A DNA stretch of 64,000 bases from Psychromonas sp. SA13A (GCF_011378715.1 NZ_WTKU01000013.1:48871-112870); one strand, 5' to 3'; shown: positions 10,093 through 19,852, numbered from the stretch's first letter. The notes: generated by a model not told the origin, from the sequence alone. Numbers and translations: made by a program.

Positions 10093-11264
10093 GCGCGCCG
10101 ATCATTATTATTGGTAGCGGCTTTGCCGCTTACCAGTTAATCAAAACCATTAGACGCACGGATCAAACAATCGCGATCTCTGTTTTTACCCTTGATGCAG
10201 GCGATGATTACAACAAACCAGATCTAAGCCATGTATTTACTAATAAACAGAGTAGCGTAGACCTTATCCGACTAACTGGAGAAGCCTTTACCACTGAATT
10301 TAATGTTGATTTACATGCATTTACTGAAGTTGAGCAGATCAATTGCGAACACCAAGAAATTTTGGTTGCAGGTGTCGCGTATCCTTATTCAAAACTTGTT
10401 TTAGCGACGGGAGCGCGGGCCTTTATTCCGACTATGTTAGGTGATGCAACGGACAAAGTGATCACGCTTAATAGTTTACGTGAGTTTGAAAGTGCACAAC
10501 AACAGTTGCAGCAAGCTCAACGTGTTTTAGTTATTGGTGCAGGGTTGATTGGCACTGAGATTGCGATGGATCTATCGAGTAGCGGTAAAAAGGTGCTGGT
10601 GGTTGATCCTAGTAAAGGTTTGATGGCAAATATGCTACCAGACTTGGTCGCGAATCAACTTCGCAATAAAATGACTGACGCAGGTGTTGTGTTTGAATTG
10701 GGAAAAACCGTCCATTCATTGAATAACTGTTTATCAGACAAAAACGCATTAAATACAAGCGAAACAGGTATTTGTGTCACGCTTAGCTCAGGTGAAACAC
10801 AGATTGTTGATTGTGTTATTTCTGCGGCAGGTTTAAAAGCAAATACAGGCTTAGCACGAAAATCAGGTATCAACGTCAACAATGGTTTAGTTGTTAATTT
10901 GCAGTTACAAACATCTGTCAACAATATTTATGCCTTGGGAGATTGTGCTGAGATAAATGGCAAGGTGATGTCGTACTTACAACCCATCATGTTAAGTGCG
11001 AATGCGTTAGCTAAAACATTATTGGGGCAAGCTACTGAGGTCACATTACCGGCGATGTTAGTTAAAGTAAAAACACCGAAAATGCCAATGCAGTTAGGTG
11101 GCAACATGGTAAACGGTGTCACTTCTTGGCAAGCGGATATCGATACCGAGGGGTGCTCAGTAAAGGCGTATAACGAAGACAAAAAAATGGTTGGATTTAT
11201 CGTAACAGAAGGGCACATGAAAAAAGCTTTTCCATTACTAAGAGAATTACCTGCGGCACTTTGA
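10089..11264 (+). CDS. norW: NADH:flavorubredoxin reductase NorW
   Basis: FAD/NAD oxidoreductase of 391 residues that passes electrons from NADH to the rubredoxin domain of NorV. The FAD dinucleotide fold [13 protein letters not shown] is at the N-terminus, the NAD fold [14 protein letters not shown] at about 152-165, and the second FAD motif [11 protein letters not shown] near 278-288. Its ATG overlaps the norV stop (ATGA), so both are made from the NorR-driven transcript. The usual length is about 375-380. Confidence 0.95.
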   Translation: MSAPIIIIGSGFAAYQLIKTIRRTDQTIAISVFTLDAGDDYNKPDLSHVFTNKQSSVDLIRLTGEAFTTEFNVDLHAFTEVEQINCEHQEILVAGVAYPYSKLVLATGARAFIPTMLGDATDKVITLNSLREFESAQQQLQQAQRVLVIGAGLIGTEIAMDLSSSGKKVLVVDPSKGLMANMLPDLVANQLRNKMTDAGVVFELGKTVHSLNNCLSDKNALNTSETGICVTLSSGETQIVDCVISAAGLKANTGLARKSGINVNNGLVVNLQLQTSVNNIYALGDCAEINGKVMSYLQPIMLSANALAKTLLGQATEVTLPAMLVKVKTPKMPMQLGGNMVNGVTSWQADIDTEGCSVKAYNEDKKMVGFIVTEGHMKKAFPLLRELPAAL

Positions 11265-11337
11265 TCTTTATTCGATGGAAATCTAGGTTTAGGTTCGTTA
11301 GATCAAATCTGCCATATTATAAAATTAGGAGAATATT

Positions 11338-11673
11338 ATGAGTCATTTACGAATTCCAACAAATTGGACAATTCAACGCTCCACCCCTTTTTTCACTGTT
11401 GATACTGTGCCAAAAGCATTATTAACTCATCATAATACGGCGGCAGATGTTTTCGGACAATTATGTGTCATGGAAGGCGTTGTCACTTATTTTGGTTTTG
11501 CAGATAGTGAAGCGACTGAGCCAGAAGTAACAGTGGTTATTGAAGCCGGGCAATTTGCTACGAGTCCTCCACAATATTGGCATAGAATAGAGTTAAGTGA
11601 AGATGCACAGTTCAATATTAATTTCTGGTCAGACCAAGATAAAACAGGACAAGCGCTATACAATAAAAAATAA
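11338..11673 (+). CDS. DUF1971 / YeaR-like cupin-type protein
   Basis: Protein of 111 residues with the DUF1971 pattern (TPFFTVDTVPKALLTHHNT ... GQFATSPPQYWHRIEL ... FNINFW) shared by E. coli YeaR and the N-terminal part of some TehB proteins. In E. coli, yeaR responds to nitrate and NO, so a place directly after norVW fits a NO-linked role. The gap to norW is 73 bases, with AGGAGAA before the ATG. Its biochemical activity is unknown. The histidines in HHNT and YWHR could bind metal (inference). Confidence 0.8.
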   Translation: MSHLRIPTNWTIQRSTPFFTVDTVPKALLTHHNTAADVFGQLCVMEGVVTYFGFADSEATEPEVTVVIEAGQFATSPPQYWHRIELSEDAQFNINFWSDQDKTGQALYNKK

Positions 11674-11857
11674 AGAGCTATTTTTACTGATCGCTTATAT
11701 CCGATATTTACTCATTACGTTGTTTGTTGATCGTGATGAATGATAGCGGGTATTTGCTTTTATGATCATTAAACTAAACTAATAAATTTTATAATAAGCA
11801 GAGCAAATTTTATAACTTACTAGAATAAAAGAGCTTGAAATCATCAATCTTTGGATC

Positions 11858-11876
11858 AATAATGATATTCATTATC
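11858..11876. promoter_or_regulatory. Fur box before the RCC1/di-haem operon
   Basis: The 19 bases from 11858 match the Fur consensus GATAATGATAATCATTATC at 17 positions (mismatches at 11858 and 11868). The box lies only 25 bases before the ATG of the next gene, where bound Fur would block transcription. The rest of 11674-11857 is AT-rich, with no gene seen. Confidence 0.8.
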
Positions 11877-11901
11877 ATTAAATTAGCCATTGGAAGGTTG
11901 C

Positions 11902-13392
11902 ATGAAGTTACAACATAGTTTTTTATCGGTTTGCATTTTAACATTTATTGCTGGGTGCGATTCTAACGATAGCCCTGCTTCTGAGGAAGTTAATAAAGAT
12001 ACGACAGAACCTGAGATCACATTATCTACACTCGCCGCTAATCGCAGCATATATTCCTCCACTTATTCTATTAACGGTACCGTTATTGACAATCAAGAGG
12101 TAACTTCTTTACAGTTGAAAGTTAACGATCTAACCAAAAACGTAACTTTTAATGGAGGGGATTTTGATGTTTCTTTTGTTTTAACACCTGGATTAAACAA
12201 TTATGAATTAATCGCCTTAGATGCTGCCGGTAATGGAGCATCTATGACTGATAGTATTTATTTTGGACAACAAGTTGCAGCTGGAGGTGCTCACTCTGGG
12301 GCCATTATAGATGGTCAGATTTGGACATGGGGTAGGAATAACCTTGGTCAAACCGGAGTAGGGTTTACTAGTAAATTAAATACAGATGAAAATCATCCAA
12401 CCACGCCGCAAAAAATTGAAGTCTTAGATAACGAAGAACTAGTTACTTTTACTTCTTTAGCATTTAACCAAAATGCATCCATCGCATTGGATAATGAAGG
12501 TGATGTATGGGCTTGGGGAGATGGTGATGGCGGTCAATTAGGGTTAGGAGATCAAGATAGTGTAGTTTTAGATGTTGATTATTATACACCTCAAAAAATT
12601 AACGCTCTTAAAGACATTGTTTCAATCACTCGTGGTTATGATCATACCGTTGCATTAGATAAAAATGGCCAAGTTTTTACATTTGGTGAGAATGATAAAG
12701 GCCAATTAGGCAATAGTTCTAACGAAGACGCTGACTATCCTCAACTTGTTACGTTAACCAATATTGTTCTAATCACTGCCGCTTCAGATTCCACTTACGC
12801 TATCGATTCAGATGGTATTCTTTGGGGATGGGGGGAAAATGATAATGGTCAATTAGGCCAAGGTAGTGATGATACAAACGATTATAATACGCCAGTACAA
12901 ATTCCTTTACTTGAAAAAGTTATTTCTGTTGCAGCAGGTAAAGCACATGTTCTTGCGCTAGGTGAAAGTGGAAAAGTCTACGGTTGGGGATTAAATGCGA
13001 GTAATCAAATAGGCAACACAGTTGAAGATACATGGCCTGATGAAATCTACGAAGCAGTTGAATTACCTTGGATAACACAAGCTAAGGCAGTTTGGGCAAA
13101 TGGCAATCAAAGTTTCGTAGAAAAAAGCGATCAATTAATTTATCCATGGGGTTTTAATGGAACAGGGACATTAGGCCTTGAATCTGATCAAGACCCGATC
13201 TCTCCAACTGTCGCAATAGCCGAGCTTAATAATGTGCAGGATATTGCACCTGGCGCATTACATACCATCGCCCTACGTAAAGATCGCTCTATATTTAGTT
13301 GGGGATGGAGCTTCGAAGGATCGTTAGGAATTAAAGAACCAATCAACATCTGGGGATACACTGTTCCACAAAAAGTAGAGTTTAATCAGTAA
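11902..13392 (+). CDS. RCC1-repeat lipoprotein, iron-regulated
   Basis: About 496 residues. The ATG at 11902 is chosen because GGAAGG at 11892-11897 precedes it and it gives a clean lipoprotein signal (MKLQHSFL...FIAGC). After a short Ig-like stretch (about 40-120) come at least six RCC1-type blades with the signature WGxNxxGQLG: TWGRNNLGQ, AWGDGDGGQLG, FGENDKGQLG, GWGENDNGQLG, GWGLNASNQIG, SWGWSFEGSLG. This predicts a seven-bladed propeller anchored in an outer or inner membrane. The stop overlaps the next ATG (TAATG). The function is not known. Iron control follows from the Fur box. Confidence 0.85.
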   Translation: MKLQHSFLSVCILTFIAGCDSNDSPASEEVNKDTTEPEITLSTLAANRSIYSSTYSINGTVIDNQEVTSLQLKVNDLTKNVTFNGGDFDVSFVLTPGLNNYELIALDAAGNGASMTDSIYFGQQVAAGGAHSGAIIDGQIWTWGRNNLGQTGVGFTSKLNTDENHPTTPQKIEVLDNEELVTFTSLAFNQNASIALDNEGDVWAWGDGDGGQLGLGDQDSVVLDVDYYTPQKINALKDIVSITRGYDHTVALDKNGQVFTFGENDKGQLGNSSNEDADYPQLVTLTNIVLITAASDSTYAIDSDGILWGWGENDNGQLGQGSDDTNDYNTPVQIPLLEKVISVAAGKAHVLALGESGKVYGWGLNASNQIGNTVEDTWPDEIYEAVELPWITQAKAVWANGNQSFVEKSDQLIYPWGFNGTGTLGLESDQDPISPTVAIAELNNVQDIAPGALHTIALRKDRSIFSWGWSFEGSLGIKEPINIWGYTVPQKVEFNQ

Positions 13393-14708
13393 TGAAAAGT
13401 AAATTATATTTATTACTTAATATCTTATTGGTGGGCTGTGGTGGTTCGGATGGGGCTTCTGACTCTGTCGTTGATAACACCTTAGTACTTGGAGCTACTG
13501 GGGGAGTTGCAACGGTAGAATATCAAGAAAATAATGGTTTTTTACAGTTCATTCCTGACCTTGATATTCAAGAATATAATGGGGCTTCCCAAGGCCGAGA
13601 GTTATTTATCGCTACTTGGGGCCCTGCTCCTGGGGCGCGAGATCTACTTGATGGTTATGGTCCGCTTGCAATCACTGACTCATGTGCAAATTGCCATGAA
13701 TCTTCAAGTAGAGCTGAATCATTAAAAAGTGATGGTTCTACTGGCAATGGAATATTGTTCAGATTACGGGATATAGAGGGCAATGTAGATTCTATGTTGG
13801 GTGCACAACTGCAAACTTATTCCGCAGATGGAGTGCCCGAAGGAAGTGTAAGCTGGTCCGAAGGAAGTTCAAATGAGATCCTTTTCCATTTAAACGATAA
13901 TGTAAATGCGCTTGATGAAGGCATAGTTTTAGCACCTAGACTATCGCCTCAATTGATTGGAATGGGATTATTAGATCTAGTGCCTGAATCGGTTATTCTT
14001 GAGTATCAAGATGTTAATGATACTGATATGAATGGCATATTTGGTAGAGCAAACCAACAACAGCAATGTATTGGTCGTTTCGGCTGGAAAGCTATCCATT
14101 GTTCATTGGATGGGCAAATAGTAGGTGCGCTTCAACAGGATATGGGATTAACTTCAACGTTGAACCCAGCAGAACCTTGCTCTGATAATCAAGGAATATG
14201 TAATATTTATCCATCGGGAGGTGACCCTGAAGTATCTGATAAGTCGGTACAGGATATTAATGACTTTTTAACTATACTCGCGGTGCCAGAAAGGCGAATT
14301 AATAAACAGGAAACATTCCTTGCGGGAAGAGCACTTTTTAATTCTACTGGTTGTAATGCATGCCACCGAGAAACATTAAGTACTGGTGAAGTGGAAAGAT
14401 TCCCTATTCTCAGTAATCAAACATTTTACCCTTACACTGACTTATTGCTTCACAATATGGGCCCTGAGCTTAGTGATGGTGCAAAAGAGTCCGGTGCAGA
14501 AGCTGATGAATGGCGTACACCACCATTATGGGGATTAGGTTTAATTGAAGGAGATGGGAAAAGTCGATTCTTGCATGATGGTCGAGCCCTCACCATTGAG
14601 CAAGCAATCTTGTGGCATGGTGGTGAATCAGAGAGTGCTAAAGAAACTTATTCTCAACTGACGAATGATGAAAAAGATGCATTATTAGCTTTTTTAAGGG
14701 CTATTTAA
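13392..14708 (+). CDS. Di-haem c-type lipoprotein, DUF1111 / MauG-like peroxidase family
   Basis: Protein of 438 residues with a lipoprotein signal (LLNILLVGC, then GGSDG). Two c-type haem motifs are visible: CANCH at 98-102 and CNACH at 321-325. The C-terminal FLHDGRALTIEQAILWHGGE pattern is diagnostic of the DUF1111 'thiol oxidoreductase' group in the di-haem peroxidase/MauG superfamily. It is translationally coupled to the RCC1 gene. Relatives often sit in iron-regulated operons with imelysin. Here an RCC1 protein takes that place. The substrate is unknown. Confidence 0.88.
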   Translation: MKSKLYLLLNILLVGCGGSDGASDSVVDNTLVLGATGGVATVEYQENNGFLQFIPDLDIQEYNGASQGRELFIATWGPAPGARDLLDGYGPLAITDSCANCHESSSRAESLKSDGSTGNGILFRLRDIEGNVDSMLGAQLQTYSADGVPEGSVSWSEGSSNEILFHLNDNVNALDEGIVLAPRLSPQLIGMGLLDLVPESVILEYQDVNDTDMNGIFGRANQQQQCIGRFGWKAIHCSLDGQIVGALQQDMGLTSTLNPAEPCSDNQGICNIYPSGGDPEVSDKSVQDINDFLTILAVPERRINKQETFLAGRALFNSTGCNACHRETLSTGEVERFPILSNQTFYPYTDLLLHNMGPELSDGAKESGAEADEWRTPPLWGLGLIEGDGKSRFLHDGRALTIEQAILWHGGESESAKETYSQLTNDEKDALLAFLRAI

Positions 14709-14810
14709 TTTAAATTCACTGTGCTGATTTGTTTTGTTTGTCACGAGTTGAAGATCTTAAACTGAAATTGCTCACGTTAAAACTACTGAAGTTAAAGCTG
14801 CTATAAATTG

Positions 14811-14847
14811 AGAGTCTAACCTGCTAACAGAGAGTAGGTTAGACTCT
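14811..14847. terminator. Strong hairpin after the di-haem gene
   Basis: AGAGTCTAACCT at 14811-14822 pairs perfectly with AGGTTAGACTCT at 14836-14847. No T-run follows, so it may be a processing or transcript-stabilising hairpin rather than a classic terminator. Confidence 0.5.
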
Positions 14848-15228
14848 GCTTCTCGCAACTGCTGTACCTACATCAATGAAACCGTTATATTTTCACAATC
14901 TAAGGTGAGTTTATCTGTGGCGGATTCAACATTGAAATGTTATCAATAATCGGTTTTAATTAATTTGGATTAGGCATTATCTAATCGATGAGTTAATTAG
15001 TTTAGGCAATATTTTCTGTCCCAGCTCAACATTACTAAACGTTTGCTTATTTGGGGCCGAAGCCTCCGTTTTTTAAATGACCCAAAGCCCATTATTTTGC
15101 ATTTTTATTAACCTCATGATAAATCTATCTATACCCTTCATTTTTTGACTTCATTAAATATTGTGACTTTCCAAGGCTGCAATTGATGACTGTTGTATTC
15201 GATTATTTAATTTAAGGTGTTAAAACTA
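14848..15228. other. Non-coding stretch with an orphan terminator before dsdA
   Basis: No gene seen. At 15053-15074, GGGGC-CGAA-GCCTC followed by TTTTTT forms a compact intrinsic terminator on the + strand with no gene immediately before it. This could end an unannotated short transcript or attenuate the dsdA message. Confidence 0.4.
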
Positions 15229-16563
15229 ATGTCGCTGAATATACAAAATCTTATTACTGAATTCCCTTTACTTGAGCAATTGATTGCATTGCAAGAAATA
15301 AGTTGGTTCAACCCTAATATAACTAGTTTAGAAGAAGGTCTGCCTTATGTTGGGCTCAATCATAATGATATTAAAGCAGCCAGTGATAGGTTAACAAGAT
15401 TTGCACCTTATTTAGCACAGGTCTTTCCTGAGACGGCTGCAAGCAATGGCATTATTGAATCTGAGGTGGTCAGTATTAGCAAGATGCAAGCACAATTAGA
15501 ACGTGAATACTCGACACTAATTGTAGGCAAAATGATGCTGAAAAAAGATAGTCACTTACCTATTTCAGGTTCAATTAAAGCGCGAGGTGGAATATACGAA
15601 GTATTAACACATGCAGAAAAGTTAGCGATAGCTGCTGGTTTATTAAAAGAGTCTGATGATTATCGTAAACTCGATAGTGATCAATTTAGAGCGTTTTTTA
15701 AAGGTTACCGTATCGCCGTAGGTTCAACAGGTAATTTAGGGATGTCTATTGGCATTATGAGCGCTAAATTAGGTTTCTCCGTCTCTGTTCATATGTCTGC
15801 AGATGCAAGGCAATGGAAAAAGAACAAACTGCGTGAACATGGTGTGAATGTTGTTGAATATGAACAAGATTATGGTGTTGCCGTGGAGCAAGGTCGTCAA
15901 CAGGCGGAGAGTGATATTAATTGTTTTTTTATTGATGATGAGAATTCACAAACACTTTTTCTTGGTTATGCTGTTGCAGGTCAACGATTAAAAAAACAGT
16001 TCCATGAAATGGGAGTTCGCGTGGATCAAGCTCATCCTCTGTTTGTATATTTACCCTGTGGTGTAGGTGGCGGTCCCGGTGGTGTTGCCTTTGGTTTGAA
16101 AATGGCTTTTGGTGATAATGTACATTGTATCTTTGCCGAGCCAACACATTCACCCTGCATGTTATTAGGTGTTTATACTGGATTACATGACGGTATTTCA
16201 GTTCAAGATCTGGGTATTGATAATATCACTGCTGCTGATGGATTAGCGGTTGGTCGAGCATCGGGGTTTGTTGGCAGAGCGATGCAACGTCTGTTGGATG
16301 GTTATTATACTATCTCAGATCAACGCATGTATCATCATCTAGCTGAGCTCAGTGAATTAGAAAACATTCAACTTGAGCCTTCTGCACTCGCTGGCATAGT
16401 AGGCCCGATCATAGTGAATAAAAATATAGAGTATAAAAATCGTTTACAGTTAGATGCCATTAAAATGGAAAATGCTACTCATTTAGTGTGGGCAACGGGT
16501 GGCGGTATGGTACCCAAAAAAGAGATGGATGATTATCTTGCTCAATCGTTAACACCTACTTAA
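15229..16563 (+). CDS. dsdA: D-serine dehydratase DsdA
   Basis: PLP enzyme that converts D-serine to pyruvate and ammonia. 444 residues, near the usual 440. The PLP lysine is in SGSIKARGG (about residue 115), followed by the glycine-rich phosphate loop region [11 protein letters not shown] and [14 protein letters not shown] at 15217 would add four residues. ATG 15229 is preferred, with AAGG about 11 bases before it. No dsdC regulator is adjacent. The BCCT transporter downstream is a separate unit with its own leader. Confidence 0.94.
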   Translation: MSLNIQNLITEFPLLEQLIALQEISWFNPNITSLEEGLPYVGLNHNDIKAASDRLTRFAPYLAQVFPETAASNGIIESEVVSISKMQAQLEREYSTLIVGKMMLKKDSHLPISGSIKARGGIYEVLTHAEKLAIAAGLLKESDDYRKLDSDQFRAFFKGYRIAVGSTGNLGMSIGIMSAKLGFSVSVHMSADARQWKKNKLREHGVNVVEYEQDYGVAVEQGRQQAESDINCFFIDDENSQTLFLGYAVAGQRLKKQFHEMGVRVDQAHPLFVYLPCGVGGGPGGVAFGLKMAFGDNVHCIFAEPTHSPCMLLGVYTGLHDGISVQDLGIDNITAADGLAVGRASGFVGRAMQRLLDGYYTISDQRMYHHLAELSELENIQLEPSALAGIVGPIIVNKNIEYKNRLQLDAIKMENATHLVWATGGGMVPKKEMDDYLAQSLTPT

Positions 16564-16885
16564 CCGCCTTTATTTATAGCCAGTTAATATTGATATTAGT
16601 CAAGATCTTGAGGTGAAAGTGCTATTAATACTCAGTCATTACTTACAAGCTTTCTCTTGAAACTGATGATTTTAAAAATAAAGATAATCATGGTGGCATT
16701 AATCGATAAAATGCCTAGCTCATTATTTATAGAGAATTAGCGGTTAATCATGAACTAAGTAGTAAGCAATAAAAGTAACCTCTACTTCTGAAAGTTAATA
16801 TTTTTAATTTAAATCACTTCACTTTAAAGCACTGCGCCGTAAATTATTTCAATTAAATTAAGTGGTTACCTTAAGGCTCATGGGT
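16564..16885. other. Non-coding AT-rich stretch after dsdA
   Basis: No gene, recognisable promoter or strong hairpin stands out. It ends in the structured leader of the BCCT gene. Confidence 0.4.
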
Positions 16886-17045
16886 GGCGCTTTCTATGGT
16901 AAAGTAGCCGGCCAGGGGACTAGCGATAAAGCCTAAAATTACTCCAATAAGGGGGTTTGACCATGGTCTATTATGGTGGGCTAGCTAGTCAAATATAACT
17001 TAAATATGGAGCATGTCCTTCTATTTGTTAATACAAATAGGTAAG
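16886..17045 (+). ncRNA. Structured leader RNA of the BCCT gene (riboswitch-like candidate)
   Basis: Predicted elements, read by eye: hairpin GGC-CTTT / AAAG-GCC (16886-16909); a closing helix GACTAGC 16918-16924 with GCTAGTC 16984-16990, continued by AGCC 930-933 with GGCT 979-982; inside it two arms, ACTCC/GGGGT (16941-16956) and ACCAT/ATGGT (16960-16977). This is a three-way junction. A separate perfect hairpin CTATTTG/CAAATAG (17021-17040) runs into the AGGTAAG before the start codon. It matches no riboswitch class I know. Confidence 0.45.
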
Positions 17046-17054
17046 ACACAGTTT

Positions 17055-18665
17055 ATGAAATTCAAATCAAACAAGTACAGTATTGAATCAACAGATTATC
17101 AGGTCGGTCAGGATAATTTTAATAAATGGGGCTTCGATGTCCACAACACAGTTTTCACTGCTTCAGTAGCGTTATCCATCCTTTTCATCGTCACTCTGCT
17201 AATGTTAGAGCCTGCCGATGCAAAAGCAGCCATTGACTCAATTAAGGGCTCTGTCCTGTCTAATTTTGACTTCCTATTTATGTGGGGAGCCAATATCTTA
17301 TTAATCTTTGCCGTTATATTAGCATTTTCACCCTTGGGTAAAATTCGCTTAGGTGGAGATAAAGCGACCACTGATTATTCAACAATGTCATGGATTTCAA
17401 TGCTATTTGCAGCGGGCATGGGGATTGGATTAATTTTCTGGGGCGTGGCAGAGCCAACTGCTTTCTTTACCAATTGGTACGGAACTCCATTAAATGCAGA
17501 ACCTTTTACGGCAGAAGGCCGTGAACTAGCATTAGGTGCAACGGTTTTTCACTGGGGACTGCATGCTTGGGCTATCTATGGAATGACAGCACTTTGTTTA
17601 GCTTATTTTGTGTATAACAAAGGCCTGCCACTATCCATGCGCTCGGTATTTTATCCGATTTTAGGTGATAGAGTTTGGGGAATAACCGGTGATATTATTG
17701 ATGTATTAACCGTTTTAGTGACCTTATTTGGCCTAGCAACTTCTCTTGGATTAGGTGGTGCACAGGCGGCTAGTGGTATTAGTCATGTTTTTGGTTTTGA
17801 AAATAGCCTTTATCTAAAGCAGTTCATTATTCTATTAATTATGGGCTTAGCTATTCTTTCGGTCACGCGAGGAATGGACGGAGGAGTTAAACTGTTAAGT
17901 AACCTGAATATGGTCATTGCCTTTATATTTTTGGGGCTAATTGCTGCTTTGAACTTCACAACGGTACTTGATTCTTTGGCTACCGCAGTGATCGGTTATG
18001 TAAAAAATATTATCCCGTTAAGTCAGTCTTCGGGACGTGACGATACAACATGGTTGCATGGGTGGACAGTCTTTTATTGGGCGTGGTGGGTTGCTTATGC
18101 ACCTTTCTTTGGCATGTTTGTAGCGCGTATATCTAAAGGGCGTACGGTGCGTGAGTTTCTTATTTGCGTGATGGTTATTCCTACGTTAGTCACCACTGCC
18201 TGGATGTCAGTTTTTGGTGGTGTAGCTATTGAACAGATCATTGATAAAGTTGGATTGTTAGGTGCTGAGCAAGGTATTACAGATGTGTCTTTAAGTCTTT
18301 TTTATATGCTAGATGCTTACCCTCTCGGTGATGTTTTATCTGTTATCGCAGTTGTATTAATTGTTGTTTTCTTTGTAACTACATTAGATTCAGGGTCCAT
18401 TGTTATCGATAGCATGACAGCCGGAGGCAAACTAGAAGTGCCAATGAAACAAAAGATAGTGTGGGCTGTTATCTCGGGTGTTATCGCAATGGTAATGCTG
18501 TGGATTGGCGGTACTCAGTCTATTCAAGCGTTGCAATCAATCACCATTATTGCCGCACTTCCTTTCACTATTATTCTTTTGCTTGGTTGCGTTAGTTTGC
18601 TGAAAGGGTTATTAACTGAAGTAGATAAACCAAAGGTAATAGATGAACGAACCAAACAAAGCTAG
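17055..18665 (+). CDS. BCCT-family transporter (betaine/carnitine/choline type)
   Basis: Inner-membrane secondary transporter of 536 residues with 12 hydrophobic segments and the BCCT signature in TM8 (FYWAWWVAYAPFFGMFVARIS). The family takes up quaternary amines such as glycine betaine, often with Na+. The short N-terminus and lack of a long C-terminal tail resemble BetT-short/CaiT-like members. ATG 17055 is preferred over 17013, whose GGAG is only 1 base away. Nearness to dsdA does not prove a shared substrate. Confidence 0.88.
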   Translation: MKFKSNKYSIESTDYQVGQDNFNKWGFDVHNTVFTASVALSILFIVTLLMLEPADAKAAIDSIKGSVLSNFDFLFMWGANILLIFAVILAFSPLGKIRLGGDKATTDYSTMSWISMLFAAGMGIGLIFWGVAEPTAFFTNWYGTPLNAEPFTAEGRELALGATVFHWGLHAWAIYGMTALCLAYFVYNKGLPLSMRSVFYPILGDRVWGITGDIIDVLTVLVTLFGLATSLGLGGAQAASGISHVFGFENSLYLKQFIILLIMGLAILSVTRGMDGGVKLLSNLNMVIAFIFLGLIAALNFTTVLDSLATAVIGYVKNIIPLSQSSGRDDTTWLHGWTVFYWAWWVAYAPFFGMFVARISKGRTVREFLICVMVIPTLVTTAWMSVFGGVAIEQIIDKVGLLGAEQGITDVSLSLFYMLDAYPLGDVLSVIAVVLIVVFFVTTLDSGSIVIDSMTAGGKLEVPMKQKIVWAVISGVIAMVMLWIGGTQSIQALQSITIIAALPFTIILLLGCVSLLKGLLTEVDKPKVIDERTKQS

Positions 18666-18690
18666 TATCTAACCAGTATTAAGGCTTTAT

Positions 18691-18727
18691 AAAAAGCTCC
18701 TTTGTGCCTAGTGCAAGGGAGCTTTTT
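18691..18727 (+). terminator. Terminator of the BCCT gene
   Basis: AAAAAGCTCC at 18691-18700 pairs with GGAGCTTTTT at 18718-18727, continuing as a T-run. 25 bases after the stop codon. Confidence 0.85.
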
Positions 18728-18841
18728 TCTATCAAAAATATGAGTATTTAATGTTGTGAACATTTCTTATTTTTTTGTTGTAAGTATTTTTATATAGTTA
18801 GCCTCTATTTACCTATCGCGAGAAGTTGCAGGGAGCATGTT

Positions 18842-19438
18842 ATGAATCAAAAACTTGAACAAGTCATTGGTCTAATTGATGACGTTAATAATGAAGATCC
18901 AAATAAAGAGTTAGTAGGCGATAAGGAATGGCCAAAGGAACGTTTATATTCTGAGCGTATGGCTGAAATGTTAAATCGTTTTAAACCTGATGCCAACGAG
19001 TTATTAAAAATAGCTGTACGTGGCCAACATATTCAACGCTGGAAATCATTACGTAGTGATTATCCGCTTGGAAAGCAAGGATATCACCAGTGGCGATCTG
19101 AGCTTTATACCTTTCATGCAAATGGTGTTGCTACCTTGATGCAGCAAGTTGGGTATGAACCAGATGATATAGAACAAGTTAAAAATGCCGTCGGTAAAAA
19201 AGCCATTAAACGAAACCCTGATAGTCAATTGGTCGAAGATGTTGCTGGTTTAGTGTTCATTGAATATTACATGTTAGCTTTTGCCCTAAAGCATCCTGAA
19301 TATACTGAAGAAAAATGGATTGGTATTATTCTTAAAACATGGCGAAAAATGTCAGATGATGCACATCAATTCGTTTTAGCTGGAAATATTAAATTACCTG
19401 AGTCTTTACAAAATTTAATTGTTAAAGCTATTAGTTGA
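18842..19438 (+). CDS. DUF4202 family protein
   Basis: Cytoplasmic protein of 198 residues matching DUF4202: ID-x-x-N-x-E-DPN near the start, RLYSERMAEML, the AVRGQHIQRWKSLRSDYPLG core around 58-78, then VEDVAGLVFIEYY and KTWRKMSDDAH. The conserved HIxRW and the ED...E residues suggest an enzyme, possibly HD-like, but its function is unknown. A Shine-Dalgarno (GGGAG) precedes the ATG. It is a single-gene unit followed by its own terminator. Confidence 0.85.
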   Translation: MNQKLEQVIGLIDDVNNEDPNKELVGDKEWPKERLYSERMAEMLNRFKPDANELLKIAVRGQHIQRWKSLRSDYPLGKQGYHQWRSELYTFHANGVATLMQQVGYEPDDIEQVKNAVGKKAIKRNPDSQLVEDVAGLVFIEYYMLAFALKHPEYTEEKWIGIILKTWRKMSDDAHQFVLAGNIKLPESLQNLIVKAIS

Positions 19439-19471
19439 TTTCAGCTTACTTCGTTTTATTTTAGGAGGTTC

Positions 19472-19513
19472 GACATCTTGATTTTGAAGTCAAGTATTGA
19501 GGTGTCTTATTTT
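19472..19513 (+). terminator. Terminator after the DUF4202 gene
   Basis: GACATC (19472-19477) pairs with GGTGTC (19501-19506), enclosing an inner CTTGA/TCAAG stem. TTATTTTTT follows. Confidence 0.6.
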
Positions 19514-19783
19514 TTATTATTGTGCTTGTCTGAGATTTTATTTCTCCCTTTGAATAGCTTATAAGAAGGTTGTGCCGGAGTAGTATTACACACCGCTTTG
19601 TCTTTTTATTTGAGAGCTTAAAAGTAAAGAAAAACTCTTTTACTTTACATTTTGATTCTAAAATTAGTTGCTTGAAATAGTTAATTTTTTCTTTTGTTAA
19701 ATCTTACTGGATAAGCTTGAAGTTATTATTTAAGTTGTTATATTGAGCTTATGAAAACATCAATATTTTATACTATCAATTTC

Positions 19784-19852
19784 TTAAGGAGCTTCGTCCT
19801 TAAATTCCCCTCTTAAGCGGGCATATGTCTATGCCCATCTGTATTTGCAGAT
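19784..19852 (+). ncRNA. Three tandem hairpins, candidate small RNA
   Basis: Within a 635-base gap without a recognised gene up to 20073 there are three consecutive perfect stem-loops: TTAAGGA-GCTTCG-TCCTTAA (19784-19803), GGGCATA-TGTC-TATGCCC (19819-19836) and ATCTG-TATTTG-CAGAT (19837-19852). They are close-packed and GC-richer than their surroundings. No known family recognised. Strand is not determined, because stems are symmetric. Confidence 0.35.

Noticed and set aside
16918..16990. Glycine, TPP, SAM or c-di-GMP riboswitch
   Set aside because: None of their conserved core sequences are present.
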